16,324 nt of DNA, taken from Collinsella aerofaciens (GTDB lineage: Bacteria; Actinomycetota; Coriobacteriia; Coriobacteriales; Coriobacteriaceae). Under the pieces are notes generated by a model, which worked only from the letters and a program-made list of their open reading frames with translations, did no database searches and had not been told where the DNA came from. Every line of letters begins with the position of its first letter. The stretch's first letter is position 1. Location of the stretch: assembly GCA_008671285.1 (NCBI GenBank), contig RPYR01000264.1, positions 1 to 16,324 on the forward strand, given 5' to 3'. Below, piece after piece: positions 7,465 to 13,836 of the stretch. The translations under genes were made by a program, and so were the position numbers.

Positions 7465-7492
7465 GGGCTTCGCCTGTGTGCGGGGCCCTTTT
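7465..7492 (+). terminator. Intrinsic terminator of the phasin-like/ubiB operon
   Basis: A 9-bp stem (7465-7473 with 7480-7488, two T-G wobbles) with loop CTGTGT is followed by TTTT (7489-7492). It lies 51 nt after the ubiB stop codon. Its T tract overlaps the -35 region of the next promoter. Confidence 0.75.
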
Positions 7493-7519
7493 GCGTGATA
7501 CCATTTTGACGGTAATAAT
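7491..7519 (+). promoter_or_regulatory. Probable promoter of the cobalamin-riboswitch operon
   Basis: AATAAT (7514-7519) is a five-of-six -10 box. TTGCGT (7491-7496), 17 nt upstream, is a weak -35 box that overlaps the preceding terminator's T tract. A transcription start near 7526 fits the 5' edge of the aptamer. Confidence 0.45.
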
Positions 7520-7520
7520 C

Positions 7521-7700
7521 GATGGCCTAGATGGTGGTGCGGAGACGCACGAACGCGCGGTTTTCCTGCGCGTTTGGGAGAATCGGGGTGCAAGTCCCCG
7601 GCTGTACCAGTAACCGTAATTCCTCTTGGCTCGGGATGTTCGCGTCGCAGATCGGACGACGCGCCTGAGCCGTTAAGGTTAAGTCGGATCGCCTCCCATC
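7521..7700 (+). promoter_or_regulatory. Cobalamin (adenosylcobalamin/B12) riboswitch
   Basis: The conserved elements appear in the right order: GGTGCGGAGACGCACGAA (about 7536-7553), the core GGGAGAATCGGGGTGCAAGT (7576-7595), a CCCCGGCTGTACCAGTAACC segment, and the terminal B12-box equivalent AAGTCGGATCGCCTCCCATC (7681-7700). GATGG near 7521-7534 can pair with CCATC (7696-7700) to close P1. The aptamer ends 63 nt before the start codon of the DUF4430/propeller gene. There is no hairpin plus T run between aptamer and gene, so control is probably at translation initiation, turning the operon down when corrinoid is plentiful. CCTCC (7692-7696) is complementary to GGAGG (7745-7749) in the ribosome binding region. 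Class assignment is by eye against the known consensus. Confidence 0.88.
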
Positions 7701-7744
7701 TTGCATGCGGCTGCGGCGTATGCCGCCGGTGTGCATAGGGCTCT

Positions 7745-7757
7745 GGAGGGAAGGGGG
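7745..7757 (+). promoter_or_regulatory. Ribosome binding site deciding the start of the DUF4430/propeller gene
   Basis: A purine-rich run (GGAGGGAAGGGGG) ends 6 nt before the ATG at 7764. A second ATG at 7845 has GGGGGA only 3 nt upstream and is the main alternative start. The small hairpin GCGGCgtatGCCGC (7713-7726) lies between the aptamer and this site. Confidence 0.6.
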
Positions 7758-7763
7758 ACCCCG

Positions 7764-10700
7764 ATGGGGGAACTCGAGCGTAACATGCGCGATGACGTGG
7801 GGCAGCCGCTGGGCAATGCTCCAAGTACAGACAATGGGGGACAAATGGATATGTTTGAGGACGAGCGCGAGCGCGCCTCGCTGCATCGCCGTGGCGCGAT
7901 TGCACGCGGCGTAGCCAAGCGCGGCCTGGTGGCATTCCTGGCCTTCGCGATGGCCTTTGGCACCACGCCGGCTCAGCTGTGGGCCGAGGGCGCCGAGGGC
8001 ATTGCCGAGGCTGTGGCTCAGGCTACGACGCCGGGCGAGGACGCAGCGCTTGCGGGCGGTGCCGCTGAGCAGAGCGGCGACGAGGTTTCGGATTCTGGGA
8101 GCGCGCCTGCAGCTAGTGCCGCCGCAACAAAGGCAGCAACTGGCGACGAAGGCTCGGCGACGGGGGAGAGCCCTGCCGCGAGCGAGCAGTCTTCAGCGGC
8201 ATCCGCTGGCCAAGCAGGATCTGCCGCCGCGGCTGCCGTTCAGACAGAGAACCCGACAGAAACCGGCGATGTCGCCAAGAAGCAAGTCGAGGTCTCGTTC
8301 TCGATTATCGGCACCGATGCCGACGGCAAGGCTCAGACCTGGGTGGCACCTACGCAGCTCAAGCTCGACGAGGGCGCGACGGCTGCGGATGCCTTCGTTA
8401 AGCTGCAGCAGAAGACGGGCTTTAAAGCGGATTACGAACCGAACACGGCATACGGCTTCTACCTCAAAAGCATCACGTCCCCGACAGATGGCCGCACGCT
8501 TGCCTACGATCCGACGACTAATGCCTTCTGGCAGCTGTTCGTCGACGGCGCGTCTTCCTCGGTTGGCGCGAGCAGCGTTAAGCTCGCCCCGGGGCAGAAG
8601 ATTGAGTTTGCCTTTACGGGTGGTAGCGCATCCCCTGTCGTTAAGGACCAGCTTGCTGCGAATGTGACCGTCATTGGTCGCGATGCCCAGGGCAAGACTC
8701 AGACTTGGGTCGATAACGCGCAGTATGTGGTGACGTCCGGTTCGAGCGCACTTGACCTTACGAAGGTCGCGCTTGAGGCGAATGACATCGACGCCGTTGC
8801 TGCTGGCTCCTTCATTCTGAGCCTTAAGTACAACGGTGTTGAGCTGGGTACGCCCCAAGATTATTCGACCTATTGGCAGCTGTTCATCAACGGCAAGTCG
8901 AGCGACTACACGGCAGACAATGTCACCATTCATGCTGGCGATACCGTTACGTGGTTCTACGGTGGCTGGGGCGACAAGTTGCCGTCCGATTCCGTCCATG
9001 CTTCCGTTCAGGTCCTTGGTAAGGACAAGGACGGCAAGCAGCAGGTTTGGGCTTCGACGGGCCAGACGAGTCTCAAGGCGGGCTCTACTGCCAAGGATCT
9101 CCTTGAGCAGACCGGTCTTACTCTCGATGCTGGCGAATCGTCTTGGGGCTGGTTCCTCAACGGCATTACTTCGCCGTTCGATAGTAAGTCCTATGGCTGG
9201 GATGCTGCGACTAATAGCTATTGGCGCTTCTATGTAAATGGCAAGTTCGCCGACGTTGGCGCCGGTGCCTATGAGCTCCAAGAGGGCGATGCCGTCACCT
9301 TTATGTATGGTGCTGACGCCGATGCCCTTCCTGGCCAGGTTCTTGGGTCTGTCGATGTTATCGGTCCCGATGTCAACGGCAACAATACTCGCTGGGGCTC
9401 GGCAAGCAACGTTTCTCTGCCCGAAGGCTCTACGGCTCAGGATTTCATCGAGACGGTTCTGAAGGCAAAGCGCGTTGATTACAAAGCCTCCCAGAGTGGT
9501 GCATACTGGTTCCTCAATTCCGTTACTTCGCCGTTCGATCACAAGCCGTATGTCTGGGATGCTGCGACCAATAAATATTGGCACCTGTATATCAATGGAG
9601 AGCCCTCCTTACTCTGCGCCAATCAGATTACGCTCAAGAGCGGCGATAAGGTTACGCTTGCCTATACCACCGACGATTCGGCCATGCCCGATCCCGACAA
9701 GATTGTCGTGGACCCGAGTGCGACGACTCCTGATTGGGATGCCGAGTGGGCTGGCTACGGCAACAGTGGCAACGGTTCGACCGTAACGGATGCCAAGACG
9801 CCTGCGCAGGCCGCCGGTCTTAAGTGGGCCTTCGATTGGAAGGCCGAGTCTGGCCAGCAGTATGCCAACTGCAGCGAGCCTGTCATCGCTAACGGTTTTG
9901 TGTACATCGCGACCGAGAACGAGCTCATTAAGATCGATTCGTCCACGGGCAAAAAGGTTGCCTCTGCGCCGCTTGCCTCCAAGGTGAGCTATACCTCTCG
10001 TCCGATCTATACCAATGGCCTTATCATCGTTCCGCTCAACGGCGGTGCGGTCCAGGCGATTACTGCAGACAAGCTGATCTGCAAGTGGCTGACGCCTGGT
10101 TTGACGGACTTGACGCAGAGCTCCTGCACCGTCGTTTCGGACGGCGAGTACGTCTATGTAGGCTCGGTCGATATTTCGTATGACGAGAATTACAACGCGA
10201 CCTACGGCAACGGCTCCTTTGCGCGCATTAAGATTGCCACGGGCGAAGTTTCTTGGCAGAACATCGACCCTGCCGAGGGCTATTACTGGACTGGTGCGGC
10301 TTTGACGGATAAGTATGCCATCGTTCCTACGAGCGCGGGTACGCTTAAGTGCATTGATGAGACGACGGGCGACGTCGTTTCGACCATGAAGCTCGGCGCT
10401 CTCGCGAACGCCGACTGTGTCGCCGATCCGTCCAATGGTTCGACCTTCTATCAGATGACGCACGATGGAAAGCTCCATGTGATTTCGCTTTCGGCGAAGG
10501 GCGTACTGAGCGAGCAGAAGACGGTCGACCTGGGTCTTACTAATAACATGAGCGCACCGGCGGTGGCTGGCGAAAACTTGATTGTCGGCGGACAGACGGC
10601 TACTGGCTCTGCTCTGGCTCTCTATAATCTGAAGACCGGTAAGACCACGATGGTCACCGCTGCTGACGGCAAGGCGCTGCCGGCTGGCTTCAACGGTATT

Positions 10701-11678
10701 GCTGCTACTCCGCTGGTGAGTGTTCAGGGTGGAAAGACCCATGTGTACTTCACCGTTAACAGCGCGGATAGCAAGGATTACGTCAACTACTCTGCTGGTG
10801 GTGGCGTGTATCGCTATACGCTCGGCGATGCAGAGGCGACGCAGATTTATGATGCGGCTGGCCATTACCAGCACTGCGACTCTCCGGTCATTGCCGATGC
10901 TTCTGGCAATCTCTACTACATCAATGACTCGGGCACGCTGTTCAAGCTTGGGGCCGTTGAGTCTTGGACGGTTGCTTTTAATTCCAACGGCGGGTCTGCT
11001 TGCGACACTAAGTTTGTTGCTACGGCCGATGGCAAGCTGGTCAAGCCGGCCGATCCGACGCGCGATGGCTACGCTTTCGGCGGTTGGTATACCGATGAGG
11101 CTTGCACGCAGGCGTATGACTTCAGTACGCCGGTGACGGCCGATCTGACGCTGTATGCCAAGTGGACCAAGAATGCCGTTAACCCTGGCGGCAATGGCGG
11201 TTCTGGCTCCAATGGCGGCAATGGTGGCGCTGGTAACGGTTCCGGTGCTGGCGCTGGCACGGGTTCCGGCTCCGGCACGAAGGGCCAGCAGGCTGGCGGC
11301 GCTGTCGCCCCGGGTCATAAGCCGACGACCAAGACGACGGTGTCGACCAAGACTGAGACCAAGGACAACAAGTCCGACAAGAAGGACTCCGATAAGTCCG
11401 ACAAGAAGGACGAGAAGAAGTCTGACAAGAAGTCTGACAAGAAGTCTGACAAGAAGTCTGACAAGAAGGACAGCAAGTCCGACAAGAAGTCCGATTCCAA
11501 GTCCGATACGGGTGCTGCTTCCACGACCACTGCTAAGAAGTCCTCTAGTGCTGCCGAGCAGGAGATTGGCACCAATCCGCTCGCCATTGTTGGCATCGCC
11601 GCCGGCGTGATTGGCCTTGCGCTCATCGCCGTCTTCGTGCTGACCAAGCGCGACAAGGGTGACGGTAATGCCCGATAA
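7764..11678 (+). CDS. Large membrane-anchored surface protein: four DUF4430 modules plus PQQ-like beta-propeller, B12-regulated
   Basis: A 1304-residue exported protein. Order: long N-region, hydrophobic signal core (about 55-66, possible cleavage after AQLWA at 74), an Ala/Ser/Glu-rich low-complexity stretch (about 75-172), then four DUF4430-type modules at about 175-290, 296-407, 411-522 and 526-643. Each module carries an aromatic motif near its end (FWQLFVDG, YWQLFING, YWRFYVNG, YWHLYING); three also have ITSP or VTSP followed by an aspartate. A region of about 660-1063 with repeated short strands (such as GFVYIATENELIKIDSSTGK) looks like a PQQ-type beta-propeller. A Listeria-Bacteroides repeat follows (about 1067-1138, ending LTLYAKW), then a Gly/Ser linker, a Lys/Ser/Asp linker and a C-terminal membrane helix (1273-1294) with a basic tail. 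No LPXTG motif is seen. DUF4430 is related to the transcobalamin/intrinsic factor beta domain. With the riboswitch, this points to corrinoid capture at the cell surface (inference). Confidence 0.88.
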   Translation: MGELERNMRDDVGQPLGNAPSTDNGGQMDMFEDERERASLHRRGAIARGVAKRGLVAFLAFAMAFGTTPAQLWAEGAEGIAEAVAQATTPGEDAALAGGAAEQSGDEVSDSGSAPAASAAATKAATGDEGSATGESPAASEQSSAASAGQAGSAAAAAVQTENPTETGDVAKKQVEVSFSIIGTDADGKAQTWVAPTQLKLDEGATAADAFVKLQQKTGFKADYEPNTAYGFYLKSITSPTDGRTLAYDPTTNAFWQLFVDGASSSVGASSVKLAPGQKIEFAFTGGSASPVVKDQLAANVTVIGRDAQGKTQTWVDNAQYVVTSGSSALDLTKVALEANDIDAVAAGSFILSLKYNGVELGTPQDYSTYWQLFINGKSSDYTADNVTIHAGDTVTWFYGGWGDKLPSDSVHASVQVLGKDKDGKQQVWASTGQTSLKAGSTAKDLLEQTGLTLDAGESSWGWFLNGITSPFDSKSYGWDAATNSYWRFYVNGKFADVGAGAYELQEGDAVTFMYGADADALPGQVLGSVDVIGPDVNGNNTRWGSASNVSLPEGSTAQDFIETVLKAKRVDYKASQSGAYWFLNSVTSPFDHKPYVWDAATNKYWHLYINGEPSLLCANQITLKSGDKVTLAYTTDDSAMPDPDKIVVDPSATTPDWDAEWAGYGNSGNGSTVTDAKTPAQAAGLKWAFDWKAESGQQYANCSEPVIANGFVYIATENELIKIDSSTGKKVASAPLASKVSYTSRPIYTNGLIIVPLNGGAVQAITADKLICKWLTPGLTDLTQSSCTVVSDGEYVYVGSVDISYDENYNATYGNGSFARIKIATGEVSWQNIDPAEGYYWTGAALTDKYAIVPTSAGTLKCIDETTGDVVSTMKLGALANADCVADPSNGSTFYQMTHDGKLHVISLSAKGVLSEQKTVDLGLTNNMSAPAVAGENLIVGGQTATGSALALYNLKTGKTTMVTAADGKALPAGFNGIAATPLVSVQGGKTHVYFTVNSADSKDYVNYSAGGGVYRYTLGDAEATQIYDAAGHYQHCDSPVIADASGNLYYINDSGTLFKLGAVESWTVAFNSNGGSACDTKFVATADGKLVKPADPTRDGYAFGGWYTDEACTQAYDFSTPVTADLTLYAKWTKNAVNPGGNGGSGSNGGNGGAGNGSGAGAGTGSGSGTKGQQAGGAVAPGHKPTTKTTVSTKTETKDNKSDKKDSDKSDKKDEKKSDKKSDKKSDKKSDKKDSKSDKKSDSKSDTGAASTTTAKKSSSAAEQEIGTNPLAIVGIAAGVIGLALIAVFVLTKRDKGDGNAR
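11418..11465 (+). repeat. Four exact tandem copies of a 12-bp unit
   Basis: The unit AAGTCTGACAAG is repeated four times without change, encoding the tetrapeptide KSDK. It sits in a wider degenerate array (about 11368-11510) of Lys/Ser/Asp codons that forms the linker between the exposed domains and the membrane anchor. Such arrays vary in length by replication slippage. Confidence 0.9.
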
Positions 11679-12645
11679 GCTCAAGGAGACCAACGGGCAA
11701 CAGCCCGACTCCTCGTTTATCCAGCTCGATGATCCAAAGCAAAAGGGCGCCGCTTCGGCGGCGTCCGCCCCTCGTCGCAAGGCACTCCTTGGCGTTCTGA
11801 CTGCCGCTTGCACCATTCTGATCGTCGTCTCGCTGGGTTTCGTCCACCCTTCCACAAGCGGTGCCTGGTCCATCGACTGGATCATTCAGACCGTGACGGG
11901 GGAGAGCATCGTCACCAAGGATACCAAGGCGTCTGGCTCGACTACTACTTCGGGCGAGGCCAGTTCCAAGGATTCCAAGTCATCGAATGACGCAAAAGAT
12001 GAGTCCAAGGATTCTGATGAGTCCAAGTCCAAGGACGATTCCGGGTCTTCAAACAAGGAATCGGACAAAAAATCGGATAGCAAGAAGTCCGATGGTCAGG
12101 ACGGCAAGAAGTCTGGCGATAAATCTGCTGCCCAAAATACGGGAGCCGGTGATACTTCCAATGTGTCTGGCGGTGCTTCTTCGGGCGGTGGCCAGTCGTC
12201 TAATGGAGCCTCATCCTCTAATGGTGGAAACGCCTCCTCGGGCGGCCAGAGCGGCTCACAGGAGTCCAACTACGTTACGGTGACGGTTTCGGTCACATCG
12301 AGCGCTGTGGGCAATCCTGTGTCCTCTGGTGGCACCTTTACCTTTAACGAAGGTGCTACCGTCTACGATGCCCTGTGCGCGCTGGGCCTTTCTGTCAACG
12401 CACACGGCTCATCGTACGGCACGTATGTTTCTGCGATTGGTGGTTTGGCCGAGAAACAGTACGGCGGCACGAGCGGCTGGATGTATTCCGTCAACGGCAC
12501 AACGCCCATGACGGCCTGCAGTAACTACGTTCTCTCCAATGGCGACAACGTAGTCTGGTATTACGTTACAGGCCAGAGACCTCGACATATCGCACCAAAC
12601 GGGCGGTTCGGACAAACATCCGGGCTGCCCGTTTTTCATGCGTAG
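11668..12645 (+). CDS. Membrane-anchored single-DUF4430 protein
   Basis: A 325-residue protein with a short cytoplasmic N-terminus, one membrane helix (about 39-59), a long Ser/Lys/Asp-rich then Ser/Gly/Asn-rich linker (about 85-200) and one DUF4430 module (about 203-301). The module includes TFTFNEGATVYDALCALGL, SGWMYSVNG and VVWYYVTG and holds two cysteines (237 and 284). The topology mirrors the upstream protein: there the anchor is C-terminal, here N-terminal, so both place DUF4430 modules outside the cell. The ATG at 11668 lies 8 nt after AAGGG (11655-11659) and overlaps the upstream gene by 11 nt, indicating translational coupling and shared B12 control. The last 23 residues (from GQRPRHIAP) follow the DUF4430 fold and are encoded by the intrinsic terminator; the stop codon at 12643-12645 lies beyond its T run. 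A lost upstream stop codon could explain this. Confidence 0.85.
   Translation: MPDKLKETNGQQPDSSFIQLDDPKQKGAASAASAPRRKALLGVLTAACTILIVVSLGFVHPSTSGAWSIDWIIQTVTGESIVTKDTKASGSTTTSGEASSKDSKSSNDAKDESKDSDESKSKDDSGSSNKESDKKSDSKKSDGQDGKKSGDKSAAQNTGAGDTSNVSGGASSGGGQSSNGASSSNGGNASSGGQSGSQESNYVTVTVSVTSSAVGNPVSSGGTFTFNEGATVYDALCALGLSVNAHGSSYGTYVSAIGGLAEKQYGGTSGWMYSVNGTTPMTACSNYVLSNGDNVVWYYVTGQRPRHIAPNGRFGQTSGLPVFHA
12597..12636 (+). terminator. Intrinsic terminator of the DUF4430 operon, inside the reading frame
   Basis: A long stem (AAACGGGC at 12597-12604 with GCCCGTTT at 12627-12634, continued inward to a CAAACA loop with several G-T wobbles, about 16 bp) ends in TTTTT (12632-12636). The stem and T run are both encoded within the second DUF4430 gene, before its stop codon at 12643. 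Confidence 0.88.
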
Positions 12646-12671
12646 AGGACTGGGTCGCCGGGTCTCTCGGC

Positions 12672-12709
12672 AAACAAAAAACCGGTTGGAATGGGAATTC
12701 CAACCGGTT
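12672..12709 (-). terminator. Intrinsic terminator of the proximal GtrA gene
   Basis: AACCGGTTGGAA (12680-12691) pairs perfectly with 12698-12709; one more A-T pair closes a four-base loop. On the minus strand it is followed by a T-rich run (TTTTTGTTTG), 27 nt after the stop codon of the GtrA gene at 12736. It faces the plus-strand terminator at 12597-12636, so the two convergent transcripts each have their own stop. Confidence 0.85.
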
Positions 12710-12735
12710 ATACATTCAAGCAAATAGTGAATCGA

Positions 12736-13143
12736 CTACGACCGTGCGCCTTCGAGGAAGAAGCGGCGGCTGAAGTAGTTGTACCAGGTGACGAGGAACG
12801 TTGCGATGGCCTTCATGGCCTGGTAGCCGATGCTCAAAAACGTGACGCCCACAAACATGTACAGGTCGTTGAGACCCAGACCAATCACCGACAGGATGGT
12901 GAAGATCGTGAACTCGCGCTTGCGGCTCATGCCCTCGCGGTGGTCGAACACGTACTTCATGCTGAGCCAGTAGTTGACCACGACGGACGTGATAAACGAA
13001 ACCGTGGTGCTCATCAAAAAGTCGAGGTGGAACAGCTCGACGAGCGCAATGAGCATGCCCCAGTCGATGCCAAAGGAGATAAGACCCACGACAGCAAACT
13101 TGAGGAACTGCTTGGTATGAGGTTGTGCCAGCGCCTTGCGCAC
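12736..13143 (-). CDS. GtrA family membrane protein (first copy)
   Basis: A 135-residue protein with four hydrophobic segments (about 14-34, 40-62, 78-98, 104-124), the GtrA layout. The motifs FAVVG.ISFGIDW near the start, NYWLSMKYVF in the middle and YNYFSRRFF near the end are typical. GtrA proteins are thought to move undecaprenyl-linked sugars across the membrane for modification of surface polysaccharides or teichoic acids. No glycosyltransferase partner is in the window. The start is a GTG at 13143 with only a weak GGAT site upstream; no better in-frame start exists before a stop codon. It shares strong similarity with the second copy (13363-13758), including SMKYVF.H.EGMSR.REF.IF..LSVIGL.LND, so the two are paralogues. 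About 220 nt of AT-rich DNA separates them, so this copy probably has its own promoter. Confidence 0.88.
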   Translation of the reverse strand: MRKALAQPHTKQFLKFAVVGLISFGIDWGMLIALVELFHLDFLMSTTVSFITSVVVNYWLSMKYVFDHREGMSRKREFTIFTILSVIGLGLNDLYMFVGVTFLSIGYQAMKAIATFLVTWYNYFSRRFFLEGARS

Positions 13144-13193
13144 GTAATCACATCCAATGCGTTGATGAATCGAGCAGAGGATACTTTAGAGCT

Positions 13194-13223
13194 TTTACAA
13201 GGGAAACGTAAGGTCTTTGCCAA
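13194..13223 (-). promoter_or_regulatory. Probable promoter of the first GtrA gene
   Basis: On the minus strand, TTGGCA (13223-13218, five of six) and TGTAAA (13199-13194, four of six) are 18 nt apart. Transcription would begin near 13187, leaving a leader of about 44 nt to the GTG start. Confidence 0.4.
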
Positions 13224-13240
13224 GAACTATATGAACTCGC

Positions 13241-13279
13241 CAAATTTTCAAGAGCTAATCCGCAAACGTTGAAAATTTG
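13241..13279. repeat. Perfect 11-bp inverted repeat upstream of the first GtrA gene
   Basis: CAAATTTTCAA (13241-13251) and its exact reverse complement (13269-13279) flank a 17-nt centre. It is AT-rich and lies just upstream of the probable -35 box of the GtrA promoter, where a regulator could bind. It could instead be a weak hairpin at the end of the preceding minus-strand transcript. Confidence 0.5.
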
Positions 13280-13296
13280 CCCGTAAACGAGCGACA

Positions 13297-13336
13297 CCCA
13301 CGGACGATACTGCGCTGAGTGCGCGTCGTCCGTGGG
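13297..13336 (-). terminator. GC-rich hairpin after the second GtrA gene
   Basis: CCCACGGACGA (13297-13307) pairs perfectly with 13326-13336; an inner GCGC/GCGC stem (13312-13315, 13321-13324) extends it. It follows the stop codon of the minus-strand GtrA gene by about 26 nt. There is no immediate T run on either strand, so it may be a weak or Rho-assisted terminator or an RNA-stabilising hairpin. Confidence 0.5.
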
Positions 13337-13362
13337 CGCCGTAATGCTGCAGGGGTTTCGAG

Positions 13363-13758
13363 CTATTTTGTCTCGTCGCCCTCCAGGAAGATTTTTCGGG
13401 TCACAAAGTTGTAGACCATGACAAGCGCGGTGGCGCAGATCTTGGCGATATTGGCCTCGAGCCCCAGACCGGCGTTGAGCGCCAGCACGATGCCGTCGTT
13501 GAGCACCAAACCGATCACGGACAGCACGACAAAGATGATGAACTCGCGGCGGCGGCTCATGCCTTCCTTGTGCGCAAACACGTACTTCATGCTTGCGAGG
13601 TAGTTAAAGATGAGTGAGATGATAAAGCCGCTGGTGTTGGCGATTAGGATGTTGAGGCCCAGACCGTAGTGGAGCAGATTCATAATGCCAAAGTCGATAA
13701 CCGTGGCAATGACACCGACGACGCCAAATTTCATGATCTGCGCAAGGAGCTTTTGCAT
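13363..13758 (-). CDS. GtrA family membrane protein (second copy)
   Basis: A 131-residue, four-helix membrane protein. FGVVGVIATVIDFGIMN lies near the N-terminus, NYLASMKYVF in the middle and YNFVTRKIFLEG at the C-terminus. The role is as for the neighbouring copy: probable flipping of lipid-linked sugars. The start is the ATG at 13758, preceded by AAGG and AGG in TAAGGCAGG; a TTG 21 codons upstream has its purine run only 2 nt away and would add a non-membrane extension unlike the paralogue. The gene follows fbp on the same strand after 78 nt containing a hairpin, so it could be read through from fbp. The C-terminal LEGDETK parallels LEGARS in the first copy. Confidence 0.88.
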   Translation of the reverse strand: MQKLLAQIMKFGVVGVIATVIDFGIMNLLHYGLGLNILIANTSGFIISLIFNYLASMKYVFAHKEGMSRRREFIIFVVLSVIGLVLNDGIVLALNAGLGLEANIAKICATALVMVYNFVTRKIFLEGDETK

Positions 13759-13791
13759 GGTACCTGCCTTAGGGTGGCGCGGGGACGCCGT

Positions 13792-13826
13792 GGGGATGAC
13801 AAACTCAGCAAGTTTAGCCAATCCCC
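13792..13826 (-). promoter_or_regulatory. Two-tier hairpin between fbp and the second GtrA gene
   Basis: GGGGAT (13792-13797) pairs with ATCCCC (13821-13826), and inside it AAACT (13801-13805) pairs with AGTTT (13811-13815). No T run follows. It may limit read-through or protect the mRNA end between fbp and the GtrA gene. Confidence 0.45.
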
Positions 13827-13836
13827 GCGGGTGGGG

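Noticed and set aside
11368..11510. Possible CRISPR-like short repeats
   Set aside because: The 12-bp units are contiguous, without spacers, and in frame within a coding linker.
11270..11678. Possible sortase (LPXTG) anchor at the C-terminus of the large DUF4430 protein
   Set aside because: No LPXTG-like motif precedes the hydrophobic segment; a plain membrane anchor with a basic tail fits better.
9609..11885. A 758-codon open frame on the minus strand opposite the DUF4430 genes
   Set aside because: It is antisense to a protein with clear domains, has a composition typical of a reverse-frame shadow in GC-rich DNA and shows no family motifs or ribosome binding site.
12691..13272. Plus-strand frame across the first GtrA gene with a tail that looks mildly protein-like
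   Set aside because: Most of it is antisense to GtrA; the tail lies in the probable GtrA promoter region and has no start of its own.
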